The position numbers and the translations under genes are program-made. DNA of 64,000 bases, from contig JABVXU010000033.1 of the NCBI GenBank assembly GCA_013365365.1, positions 241,787-305,786 on the forward strand, in the 5' to 3' direction. Shown piece after piece: positions 25,283 to 38,047 of the stretch. The notes beneath the pieces were generated by a model, which worked only from the letters and a program-made list of their open reading frames with translations, ran no database searches and was not told the DNA's origin. The DNA is from Cruorifilaria tuberocauda (Eukaryota > Nematoda > Chromadorea > Rhabditida > Onchocercidae). Within the stretch, counting starts at the first letter, position 1. Every line of letters begins with the position of its first letter.

Positions 25283-28200
25283 ATGGATTTGACAAAAGGC
25301 GCATATGTAATCATGTCATATTGCGTGACCTATCTTATCACTTTCATCCTAGTGTTATCAATTACTGAGCGATTTATCAACTCAGGTAAAAATTTTTAGA
25401 TAAATAATTATTAAAGTACAATTTGGAAATTCCCTTTCTCCAATTCATTCGTTCCGTATCGTTTTATGCTCCATCGATAACTCTCTCGAAATGCTTTTTC
25501 ACTCTTTATAGAAAATTATAATTTTCTAACTTAAAAATTTCATTTTTCTCAGACAACTTTCATGTGATTTCATTTGAAAATTCAAAATCTGTTAATTTAG
25601 ATCAATTTTATTGAAAAAGTTTTTAAAAATTATATAAATTTTAATGATAATTTTCGAAAATTTAAGAACGATTGATAAAATTTGTAACTTATAGAACCGT
25701 CGGTACCATCAACGGCAAATATATTTTCCGGAAGTTTTGATTCCGAATTGAGCCAGCAAAATCATTGGTCAGATTCCATCTACCATAAAAACAAAAGATC
25801 AAACTTCACATTCGATAATTCGCTATCACTTCAAAAATTATCATCGCAATCGTAAGTGATAAAACTGAAATAAGTAATATGAATCATTGAAATATTTAAA
25901 AATTCTTTGTTATCAGTTTTCTATAAATAGCAAGAAGATGAAGAAGAAGCTTAATTTTGAGGTTTTTTAAATGACATTTAACCCTTATATTTAGAAGATT
26001 GAAATGAAAATCTATTGATTTGTTTTGCATTATTAAAAATTCATATCTATCAACTGAATGATTTGCTTTTCATTTCTTCTTGAATAAAATCTAATAAACT
26101 AATTTCTCCTCCTCACAAAAACTTTCTTTTCATTATTACTGCCCTCAATAGTTCAATTCTTTTCAAATATTAAATTATATATTTAAAATGAAATAACAGA
26201 TGTCACTGATAGATTGTTAAAACAGGTTTAGAATTAGCATTTGTTAGTTCATTCGATGTGTCAATATGTACCAATGAATTTTTCATAAAATTATACTGCA
26301 ATAAGATTGCAAGATTAATTTAATTTTCCGATAAAGAAAACAATGAAATTTTGAAGAATAAATTTAAACAATCAATTAAATAAATTATTTTCAATTGTGA
26401 AAATTTATCTCTTTCTCTTCCATTTTTTAACTTTCTTGTGAAAAGAACAGAAAAGTTTACGGTAATTTCCTTTTATTTTTTCAATTATTACTTTAAGAAG
26501 AGAAATTAATTTAACCTATTTACACATCGATTTATCACAAAAATCATTGAATTCTCGTAAATGTGAGATTTTCCGGAAACGGACTATTAGGTGACAAATC
26601 TAAATTGGTTGTTCCGAAAATCCATTCTGCCAACAAAATTAAGACTTTATCAATTAAATTATATTAGCTTTGACTGATCCAAAAAGTTTGCTTTCGCTTA
26701 AGGAAAAAGAACGAAAATATTTTAATGTGAAAAAAAATTCTTCATATTTCAATTCAACTAATTAAACAAAATCAAAATAGTTGAATATTTAGAAATTTAG
26801 TATATACCGTTGAGTATAGACCGGAATGTTTTAGAAATTATTTTAGTATATACCGTTGAAAACTGTCAATTAACATGTAAATCTTCCTAAGCTGATAGAA
26901 TGTTTTGATTGAAAATTATACTTTCGAAATTTTACAGATATCGAAGTCCCGAAGAATTAACAAATAATTTCTACAGCGAGCCAGAAATTGCCAGAATGAG
27001 CAAAAAAGTATTTATTCATTGAATATTTTAAAAGTTAAATTTATGATTAATCTTTTGTTTTATAAATTGAAGGGAAAGTTAACATTCATTTCTCTTTGCA
27101 TTCAATTTTAGTTACTCATTTTAACTCATTTCCCTTTTGTATTTTAAGTTATTAGCGAACGAAGCAAAATTTGACCTTTTTCGAGATGATAATTTCGATG
27201 AAAATTGTCAAAGAATTAATAAACTTTTACCTTTTTTAAGGAATTGATAAAGAAGGAAAAATCCTCATAAGTATCATTTTAAGGCCTACTAATTTTCTTA
27301 TAAAACTACTTTTTTCAACTCTTAAACAAAATAACTTTTTTTTAGCTTGTGTTTTAAGAAATTTTGCTTGATTAAGCAGTGTCTTAATTATATGAAAGAT
27401 CTTACTTCTTTTTCATTTTATTCAAAAAGCTGTTTGAACAGACCTATCTAAACCAAATTTTCCAAATTAAAGTTATAAGTTATCATATCAGGGATGGATA
27501 CTTTCCTTTTCAATTTTTTACGTGTATTATTACCATTAATTTCCATATCTGACAGACTTCTTATACTATTTTTGATGAAATCAAATATTTTATATCTTTC
27601 GATATCGTAATATATACGAACTTTTGTAATATATACGAGCATCAAATTTATAAATGAAAATTTCCGAAACTTTTTTTGTTTATGTTAACATTTCACAGTG
27701 AACTGTTTGTACTATCACAGTTTAAGAGTTTTTCAATTGATGAATCGCCTTTTCCAACAATCGCTATCAGTAAAAGATCACCGCAACCACGATCAGTATC
27801 ATCAATTTCAACGCTATCCGTGGTATCAAACACATCTACAGCGATTGTTTTTGATGGTTTGTCCACTGATAATTTCTGATCATTTAAATTAGATGATATA
27901 AGGAGAAAATAAATAATTTTACAATTGAAATATCTAATTGTAAATTTCATATGAAATAAATTTATAGACGTGCATTATTAAATGAAAAAATTTATTTACC
28001 TTTATTTCAAAAATCTTAATTTTGTCAATGCTTAACGTCGAGAATTTATATAATTGAGAAATGAAAATCTCAATAATTGACAACTTTGGATGAAAAGTAT
28101 TACGAAAAAATGATGAATGAAAGTTTACAGTTGAAATTATGCATATAAAGGTAATAATTACAAGAGAATATGTATTGAAATGAAGAAATGAGAGAAATTG

Positions 28201-31200
28201 TAAAATTGGAAGTTTCATTTTCAGGTTTTAATGTAACCACATCCCCTCATATTGATCATTTCCCGACTAAAATTCCTGATTTTAATACTATTAGTAAAAT
28301 TATCAATAATATAAGGAGGGATCAAATACTGTTAGATGATGATGACGAAAATGAAAAACTTGGATTATCAAATGCAAATTCCACACCTCAAAAAAATTAT
28401 TTGAAAATAGCAATTAAACCATCGACACTGAGATATTGGGAAATGCAAAGGAATGATTCCGATCAATCGATTATCAAAGTAACAACAGCTTTCACACCTG
28501 TTCAAATTACCACAAAAGATCAATTGTATCAAACCAGTATTACTGAAAATGGAAACACAATTGACGATGACAGCAATAATTTAAACCCGAATGGCAATTG
28601 GAATGGATTCATAACTTTCAAGTAATTTAAACATCACTTAACATATCTTGAACCTTTTATTAAATATCAGTTTAGCGATAATCAAGTGGTATTTCAGGGA
28701 AAATCCATCATTTTCTTCACTGACAAATGAATCAGCAATTTCTGTTAGCAACAGTTTCCCAACAACAAATATGCCAGTTTCCGAGGATAATTCATCAATC
28801 AAAGCTGCTAATATTGAAACTATTTTTACCACTAATTCAAAGTCACTTCCGGCTAGTTTAATCTTAGAAAATCAAAACACTCATCCTACCGAAGGAAAAA
28901 TTAGTTTATCTGAGGAGACTGCTAACTTTGGACTAATGGAACCGATATCAGAAATGTCTTCAACAATAACTGACATCACTGATCCCGAAGATTTGATGCT
29001 AAACACAGAGGAAACTAATCTGAAAACATCCCAATTACCACCAATGCCATTACCAACTACAGCAACAATAGCGGCTGTCGATGATAATGGTCCATTTGAA
29101 TCTTCCCCGGCTGATAAGTTTCTGTTGAATGATGATAATAAAGGGAAAAGTCAGGTGAAGTTAAGAAACGATAAGGAATCAGGAATAATAAACAGTAGTG
29201 ATTACGATCGAAACGAGACAAAGTTTAAAGTACCACAAAATGTTGGTGAGCTTAAAGAATTGAACTGGAAGGAAACTAAAAACAACCTATCCCGTAACTT
29301 AAATAAGCAATGGCAAGCAGAAAAGAAACAAACATTTACTGATCGAATTTCAACGAAGTCATTAGCAAGCAGTAATCCAAGTTAGTTATCAGAATTTTGT
29401 TTGATAAAAAAAGTGGAAATTACAAATAAAATGAGAAAAAGTTTTCTCCAGATGTAAAACATTGAAAATCATTAAATATGAGTTTAGGGATTCCGGTTAC
29501 TTTCTTTTCGGTCATTAATATTTAGTAAGAACAAAACTTAGCGAACCTGAACAATATGATAATTTTCTCTTAAAAACTATACAACTATGTAGAAAGTCTT
29601 AATTTTGCTTAACGAGTGAAATTAAATACTTGAAATTATTTCATTCCGATCCAAATCTTCTTCCTGAGCCATTTTCCGGGTAGATTCTTACTTGATATGA
29701 TTATGTTAACTGTATGTTAATTGTTAACTGTATGTAATTAGTACGAACAGGAATATTTAAAATTGAAAGGTACAGTGCCGTAGCTTTAAACCTTTGATAA
29801 GGTAGAAGAGATTGCACCAAATAAGCTTTCTTCAACATTTATTTTCTGATGAACTTCGTTCATTTACTGTTCTTGTTATCATTTTCTCATTATGAACCAC
29901 AGGTTATGGTCCGTTCGAGTTATCATCCATTTTGGGTCATCAAATTGATAGCGCATTTAGCAATTTAATTCATCTCGAAAAGCAACAGATGGGTATATCA
30001 ATACCGAAATACAAAAATTCGTTACCTGGAATGGTCATTGCACAAATACCGAAACAAAATGGTGTCAATACTGTTGTGGTATTCAAAAATTTTCATTTAT
30101 TTCTTTTAAATTGGAAAAAAAAATTATTTCGAAAGAAAGTTTTTTTTTGAAAGATGGGGTGATAAAGTTGAGAAAAGCTACTCATAAATAATAATAAAGT
30201 ATATTTAAGGCTTCAACGTCAAAATGCGATAGCAAAAAAGATCTGTCTTGTTTACTGATTTAATCGTTTATTTCAATCTTAAAACAATTGATCGTCGAAA
30301 TTAAATCATAAATTATAATTTAGATTGATGTAACTGACAGCACCATGAATACAGGCATTTCGATCAAACGAGAAATTACAGAAGGAAAAATTTTAGAGGA
30401 GCAAAAATCGGTTATTAATGGTAAACCTGTTACCTTGGAGTTATGGAATCCCATAATATACGGTATGAATTTAGTCGTACACAAATTTCAAAATTATCAA
30501 ATTATGTGATTATTGTAGTTGTAAAATAATGTATCGATTTTTATCGTCTAAGTAAAACTGAGTTATTTTACCGAAACAATTAAATTATCATTGTTAACAG
30601 TACAATAAATTGTTATTACAATGGCCTAAGAAATAATGAAAAATTGATTCATATTACTATGATAAAAACAATAAAATTGATAGTGATATTGACAGAATAC
30701 GAATAGCAATAAAGAGGACAATAATTTAATCATAAAACTTTAACAACAATACCAAATCGTTATCATTTCATACTATTCGACATTTTTCTATAAATTTTAA
30801 TTTTCACTGAATCGATTATAGCAGTTTTTTGAGACCTTCTTGGTCTAAGGATTTTTTCTCGAAACTTTTACTATCCATTGATTCATTTATTCCATCTGAA
30901 AGCTTATAGGTCACGATTGGTTAGCAAATCCTGGAGCCATAATACATGGCACTATACAACCACCACAACCTAAAATATACAATATTGAGAGTGGAATGGG
31001 TGGGCGCAATAAACATCCTCAAATATTTGACATACGATCCATTTTAAACGATATTCGAATGAATCGGAAGAGTAAGCCGAAAAAGAAGTCAAGAAAAAGC
31101 AAAACTATAACTCTGAAGCGGATGAATCAAAAGGAAAAACTAGTTAAAGCTTGCAATAATGATAGCAAAGGTTAGCTTAATTCTAAATCTTTAGAATGCT

Positions 31201-33825
31201 ACACAGCAAATAAATATGAATGACTTAAACAATAACAGTAAACAAATAAATACTTCAAAGTTTGAATGTTTCTCTGTACTTTCTCTTTTGACATAAAATG
31301 ATTCCGATAAATTTGAAATATTTATTTAAAATTCTTATTAAACTTTTTGAAGTGAAAATTTCAGATTCGATTGATAGTAATAATAATCAGGAAAGTAATT
31401 TTTTGGTAATCTATACCGAAAAGGGTGACAGTAATTCAGCTGAAAATAAAATACAAGTATGAAAATTCCCTTTTTGCTTTTTTTTTATTCTCAAATTTTC
31501 CATTCCTCATTGAGTGATTGTTAAATGAGGAAATTTCAGTGCAAATTGCCTACAATTCGATTCAATTAGTTGGCTAATAAAAATAAATGCCTGGTAAATA
31601 AGAGAAATAAATAAGGACTGGATAGTTAAAGGGTACAGGAACATATCAACAACAGTGCTTTTACGTGATCAGCAATTGCGCTCTCTCAGCTACCGCACCA
31701 TTTGAACGACGAATTGGAATAAGCTTAATGGAGTGTGCTCAATTCTGTTCGAGGTATATGCGGATGATTCGGCAAAAATTTCAATCCATTTTGTGAAATA
31801 TTTTTGGATAAATTAAGCATTATGAAAAGTTATTTGAAAATATTAATTGCAATAGGTAATAATAAAATTAAATCTTATCATTTGATTGGTTTCATTTTTC
31901 GTTCTCTTCTTTCTCTCTCTCTCTCTCTTCTTATTACATAGTTCTACAATTTCGATTATACTTTGTCGTAGTTATTGACAATTATAAATAATATACTAAT
32001 ATTGCTGATGAAAAATTAAATTCAGTTTACTTGGATGTCTTTCGGCATCTTATTCAACACGTTTCTCAATCTGTGATACTTACCACTTTAAATTTGGCTT
32101 ACGAGGAAAAAAAGTGATGAAAATGGCATGGCATTACTATTTGGAACCACAAAAGGATAGTACTTCTGAATGTTCCATAGGTTCTTTAGATTATTTAATC
32201 TCATACTTTAAATTTAAATTCAAATGCATAATATATATATGTTAAAGTTTGGCTTTTTTGAAATTCTTTTACAGTAGTATAATAAATTAATAATTTTTCT
32301 GTATTTCATAAAATTTCAAAAGAACTATAGTCAAAATGAAGTTTAATTTGTTCTTTTTTCTATATTTTGCAGAGAATCCTTCGAGAGTGAGCAAAACGAT
32401 CCGTAATGGAAAGAAACCGATAATAATGAAAAAATTTCTGTACGATATCGTATCTGAAAATTAAATAATTTTTAATCACTTATTTTTTCTTTCATTTCTC
32501 GTTTATTCATTTCCCTCATTGTTTATTTAAATGAAGATATGATAGTAGATGTATGTTTCAGTAAGCGAGAAGTGGATCGGACTGGAACGAACTTGAATAC
32601 ATCCTCTATTCATCATGACATTTTATTGAATTACAGTAAAAAGAACCAGTACAGTAGGCTTATCATTAATTTTTTAATAATGTAAATCTTAAAAGTTGAA
32701 AGTTAATTTAGAATCAATGAATAAAAGAGAAGATTTCAAAATTCCAATTTTCCACTAAAAATTACATTTTAGACTGCCCAATTGGTGAAAGTGTAATGAT
32801 AATTAAGACGCCAGGATGGCAGATATCAAAGTTTAATGGTCGTGAGCGGAAATATTTCACAACTGAAATAGACTGTCTGCAATCATGTTATAAAAATACG
32901 GTTAAATTGCTTTCTTTTTCTTATCACTTTATAAATACCATTCGTTATCTCTTATCTTTCCATTTCCCTTTATTTTAATAAAATAAATTTTCAGAGGAAC
33001 AATTAATTTTGAATTAAATCTCGGGAAAATATTGTCAAATTGATATTATCATCATTATTCTTCCTTATCTCCTTCAATCACTCTAATAAAAATAAATTAA
33101 AATTTTCTTTTCAAAACAGTAATTCGATATTTCAGTACAAAAAGAATACAGTTTACTATTGTTCATCAGCGGCATTTAACGAGATTTCAAGTCGTTGCAG
33201 TTTATATTCAACAATTCATTCGACCAATAATACTTTAATACGCGACACTTCAACTATTTACTATGAGAAATATTGCTTTCCAGGTGTTGGAAATTATCCT
33301 TTCCAAACTCAATTTGTCTTCTGGAAATGTTTCACTTCAATTTTCACACATAACAGTTTTATCTGTTTTCTTATAGAACAAATAGCAGAATTATGTAATG
33401 GAGCACTAATTGAACGCCAGCCGCAACACGTACTTATCACTTATCCTGATGCAATTTTAACAACACCAACATTAGTGAAATGCTTATTAAAGTGTCTACG
33501 ATCACTTCTGGATGGTCGAACATTTCAGTGCCATTCGCTAATGTATTTTTATCAGGTTAGCTTGATCATTATTTTATTACTTTCTTTCAAATATTATATT
33601 AGGTGCTGATTGCTCCACCGATTTCTTTCATTCCATAATCTTCATCAAAAAATACAAATCAATTTTAAGCAGAAAATCGATAATTGTATACTAAACAGTC
33701 GATCAAAAAGAAACAATCCAGATAGTTTAATGGAAGAAACAACCTCAGCCGTCGATTATTTCGACTTGGACGAATGTTTAAATGTTCCATTGATGGCGAG
33801 TGATGTTTTCAAGAAGTTATTTTAG
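25283..33825 (+). CDS. Secreted protein with three C-terminal PAN/apple modules
   Basis: Eighteen exons: 25283-25385, 25695-25851, 26938-27007, 27721-27856, 28225-28621, 28698-29380, 29903-30078, 30324-30462, 30910-31170, 31365-31456, 31632-31753 (or from 31626), 32026-32180, 32375-32402, 32562-32635, 32773-32900, 33136-33283, 33377-33555 and 33673-33825 (TAG). They join in frame to about 1066 residues. A signal peptide or anchor (YLITFILVLSITE) lies near residues 17-29; ATG 25313 is an alternative start. Residues 35-740 are Ser/Thr/Asn/Asp-rich and probably disordered, with a basic patch (SKPKKKSRKSK) near 685. Cys-spaced PAN modules lie near 746-826, 865-954 and 963-1052, each with the SL-x-EC-x-x-FC or L-x-C-LLKC helix pattern. 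PAN modules bind protein or glycan; in nematodes they occur in cuticle and apical matrix proteins. No ZP domain is seen. The 28-base exon 13 needs a CAGAG acceptor and is the least certain. Confidence 0.82.
26791..26859. repeat. Two-copy direct repeat in a PAN-gene intron
   Basis: TTAGTATATACCGTTGA occurs at 26797-26813 and 26843-26859, each preceded by AGAAATT. It lies in the intron before exon 26938. Confidence 0.7.
31902..31930. repeat. (CT)n tract in a PAN-gene intron
   Basis: A CT run about 100 bases upstream of the acceptor of exon 32026; too far to be its polypyrimidine tract. Confidence 0.75.
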
Positions 33826-36800
33826 CTTCCGTATGCAAAATACTGTTTTAATTACAAGATGTTTATACTTTTTGAAAGTAATTTTTATGAAAGTTACTGA
33901 TTTAAAGATTTTTCAGGACCAAATGTCTAGCACGAATCCGTATTAGGCGTATTGATATAAAGAGCACCAAAATATTTCAATATCGAGAGGAATGAATTCA
34001 GATGTTAAAATTCTGAAAAATGAACAAATAGATTTTAAATACAATTTGAAATCTCGATCATGGAACTATCATATTTAGAGTGATTTCTATGTGAATAAAT
34101 AAGATTCCAAAGATTTATCGCTATATTTTCCTTATTTAACTTTTTCTCAGTTCATCTGAATTTTTCATTAAGGTGAACGAGCTAAAATGAAAAAAACAAA
34201 GCGAAACTCAAGCACTAATTATAACTCCTTTTAAACTTTTAGTTAATACAATCAACATAAACTGGGCCATGGATCCTGAAGTTTTTGATCTCATCTTTTT
34301 GTCATCCCTCACTTTACCTTCAAACGAATTTAAATTCCAATAATCCTAAGCACCGTAGAAAATGGAATTCAGGAGAGGTGATGGCCACTTATAACAATTC
34401 TCATTAGTACCTGTGAATTTTTTCAAATGCTATTCAAGTTATGTATCAGTTTCTTCAGTTTTACTGAATTTAGATGAAAATCTCTATGTATTGCATTTCC
34501 AATAAATTTCAAGTCAAAAAAACTTGCCCATTCTTTTCATACCCAAATGATTTAAATATCGTGTATATGAAATGACAAGTCGGAGAAATTTATTCCATTC
34601 CGTTCAAAATTAATTCAATTTGATCATTCTCAAATCCCAAACTTACCTGTAATGAAATGATTCCCGCTTGTTTTAGCGAAATGAAAAGAACATATTCAGG
34701 TTATTTTAATGGCCAATTCCATCTGCTATGAAATTCTGGATGAATGCATTTTCCATGGGTTGTTGTTGAATGTCAAAACACAGATAATTTTTCGATGAAT
34801 TAAACTTATTTAGATGGCTTATTTTTTGTGCCACTAAATAAAGTATAGCAGAAGAATTAGAAGTGTGTTGAATACTTAAAATTATGCTCCTCAGTCGATT
34901 TCTGAGTTCTAACCTTTTTTCCTGCTTTTATATTACCGAATATCGAAATAAGTCGATGAAACAATTATGATACAACTTTCATTTATTCAATGAAATGCAA
35001 GAATAACTGCAGTAGAAATTGAAAATTATTTTTCATAAATGAATCAAAAAAAGGTAGGACTAAGGATTCCTTTCAGCATTCTCCTTCAATTTATTTAGAA
35101 AAAAGAATGAATTTCATTCTAGGATATTAAGAAAGAACTGTTTCAATAAAAGAAAACAGAGAAAATGACATCAACAGACAAAAACAACAAATATCGGGAA
35201 ATTAAAGGGCTGGTGTTAGAAATCAGAATAATAAGTGAAAACGTTCCGTACCAAGAGTATGGAGAAAGAAGCAAAATATATTATTAGCGGAGTTATCTAA
35301 AAGAATACCTGTTTTTCTCTTTAACTTGATCATTATGTCTTTTCTTAAAAGCTAGTAGAAATTGCAACTATATTTTTCAAAAAATAATTAGAATTTCGGG
35401 AACATTTAAAAAATTACTCAAAAGTCAAAAAATAAAACAGCTGACAAAGAGAAAAACAAGACAACACGCTCTAAGAAAATGACAAGTAGAAGAAAATATA
35501 GAAAAAAGTTACAGATACGATTTCGAGAAGCTAGATTTTCGAATTGCCATCTAATTACTATATGTTTAAGTTTGAAATTTTTCCACGGTAAACCAAAAAC
35601 AATCCACAATGAGAAGTATATTATAAAGAAATACTCAATCAAGAACGTAAAATGTGTATAGTGGAAAGAGACAAAAAATCACTAACCATACCAACAACAA
35701 AACACAACTTTTCATCAAACTTACAAATATACATATTGATAAAATAATGATAATAGATAAGGCCAAAAATAAAGACGGAATGCAAATCGTGAATCTTTTT
35801 TCTTTTGTTCAAACATTGAAAGGTTAAAAGAACTATTTCCACGTTAGTATTATGATAAAGTTAAATCGATGCCTACAAACCCATGAGAATAGTGCCCGCA
35901 GATAACAAATTTAACGAAGTCTTTTTTTAAATGAAATAATTAAACGCAAAACATGATTTGATCATTTTTCCCTTGAAACAGCAATTAATACTTGTATTTG
36001 TCATCGATAAAATTTATGACTTTATTCTTAAAAATGATAATAGAGATCTGGAAGATTTGCCTACACTATAGTTCAAAGATCTCTTAACATTTTTAACATT
36101 TTTAGAAGCTAAAATCACCTCTAAAAACAGTACCCACTGAGAAATATAATTAGTTTATTAAAATATGCTTGAGCCAGTTCACAACCATGAATGTTTCCAA
36201 AATTTAGCATCCTTGAACTGCCATCTAGAAATGCTCAGACAAAATATTAATAAAAAATGTCTTATTAATCAGCTTTCTCAGCAAAAGAATTCATCGATAC
36301 GAAGGTCCCTAATTACAAATGAAAATTTTATTCTTAAAAGAGAAGAACTGTGACTTCAAATTTAAATGACTTTTATTCCCAGAAATTTCTTAAGACTGAA
36401 TAAATCACATTTGAGAGAATCGAAACAAACACAATACTCCCCTTTCTTAATAAAAAACAGTTGGATAGGTCTGAAATAGGAATCATTCAAAAATTGGTCC
36501 ACCATAATTTACCTATGATCCCAGAACTTTCTTAAATAATAAATAAAATAAAAACATTTTGTGGACAATAAAAAACATTTTGAGATGATTTAGAGCAAAA
36601 GAAAAAAATTAAAGAGAGGAGAAATAACTTGTTCATACAATGAATTATCGAAAGAACAACTTCTATTGAACAAACATAAGTACGTAAAAGAAGTGAATAA
36701 CGATGTATTTTTCAATATTCTTAAAGCGAAATCAGCTAATAAGGATCATGAAAAAAAGCCGTATAAATGAATTTTTTTGTTAAAAAGAATTAAAACGTAA

Positions 36801-38047
36801 TCGAAACTGATAAGACCTGATTCACTGACAAAAGTGGAATTGTATAAAATTGCATGCTTCGCATCCATAAGTTCTTTGCCAATTTATCTTACCCGCATCA
36901 TGAGCAATCTTAAAAAGTACAGATCAACCCACAGAGTAATAAGAAAGAAAAGAAAAAAAAAACCGTTTACAACATGAATATACCGTGTTGTTGGCAAATA
37001 TCAGTTTAGTTAAAAATTGAAGAAATCTCAAACTGAACAGGAGTTACACTCTTGATTAGATCAGCATGTTAATTCGATGCACATGTTACAATCCCAAACT
37101 TAATTTTCGAATAAATTTAACCACTAAAGCTGATGAATAATCCTCGACAATATGTTTCTAAGAAACAACAAAACTAGGCTAAAGGGAGACGTATATATGT
37201 AATAAAGGATTTCAATGATAAGCTGAAGTAATTTAAATTCCTCATGAGACACTGTTTCAAATTGTAAACGAATGAGAAAAAGAGAATCAAAATATTAAAT
37301 GGCAATATCAATTGCAGCGGAACAGTACTACTAGATGTAACGAAAAAAATTCCCAATAAGTAATGCGAACTTTTGCACTAAAGGGACAGTGTTTGAAAGC
37401 ACTTAAATATGAACAAATATTCCGGAAATATCAACAAGTTTGATGAGTAAAAAGAAATTCAAGAAAAAACATAGTTATACGGACGAATTTGAATAAAAAT
37501 TATAAATTGCAAAACAGCTGACCTCACCTACAATAATTCTATTTTGCATCCCTTTTCAAGCTATTCCAAAAATATCGAACATTTATCATTTTACATACCA
37601 TTAACACATACCATTGATGTTTTAATATTCGAAACTTTAATGAAATAAATTTCTACAGCACAAGGTAATTCTTTTCTTCTAATAAGCTTCATCCAGTTTC
37701 TTCTAAAAAATATGCCCAAAAAATAGCGGGCTGTTTCAAAATCACATCATTTTTTAACTGTAGATGCATTAAGTTGGATTTGGCATAAAAACGGTGAATG
37801 AATGCAGCTAATTGATATTTTGAAGAAGGGTTTTTTTAAAGCCAAGAAAAGTTTCAAATCAAATCCAAGACTTGTTTGAAAATACTGACCAAAACTGGTT
37901 CTAAATATTACAATTCGTAAACAAAATGACTTAATTCATCAAATATTCAGTCGCTTTTATAAAGTTACCCGCCAATCTTGAAAAGAAGTCCAGAAACCTC
38001 AGATGTTTGAAAGCGACTATGAAAAGAGAACAAATATTACCAAATCA
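33826..38047. other. 4.2 kb intergenic stretch, A-rich on the plus strand
   Basis: No supported gene. AATAAA near 34094 could end the PAN transcript. From about 35.0 to 37.1 kb the plus strand is A-rich and carries several unconnected open stretches of 40-62 codons (for example 35166-35287, 35479-35661, 36165-36353 and about 36801-36980). They share no recognisable domain and no splice sites linking them. The right-hand end should contain the 3' untranslated region of the minus-strand ABHD17 gene. Confidence 0.4.
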
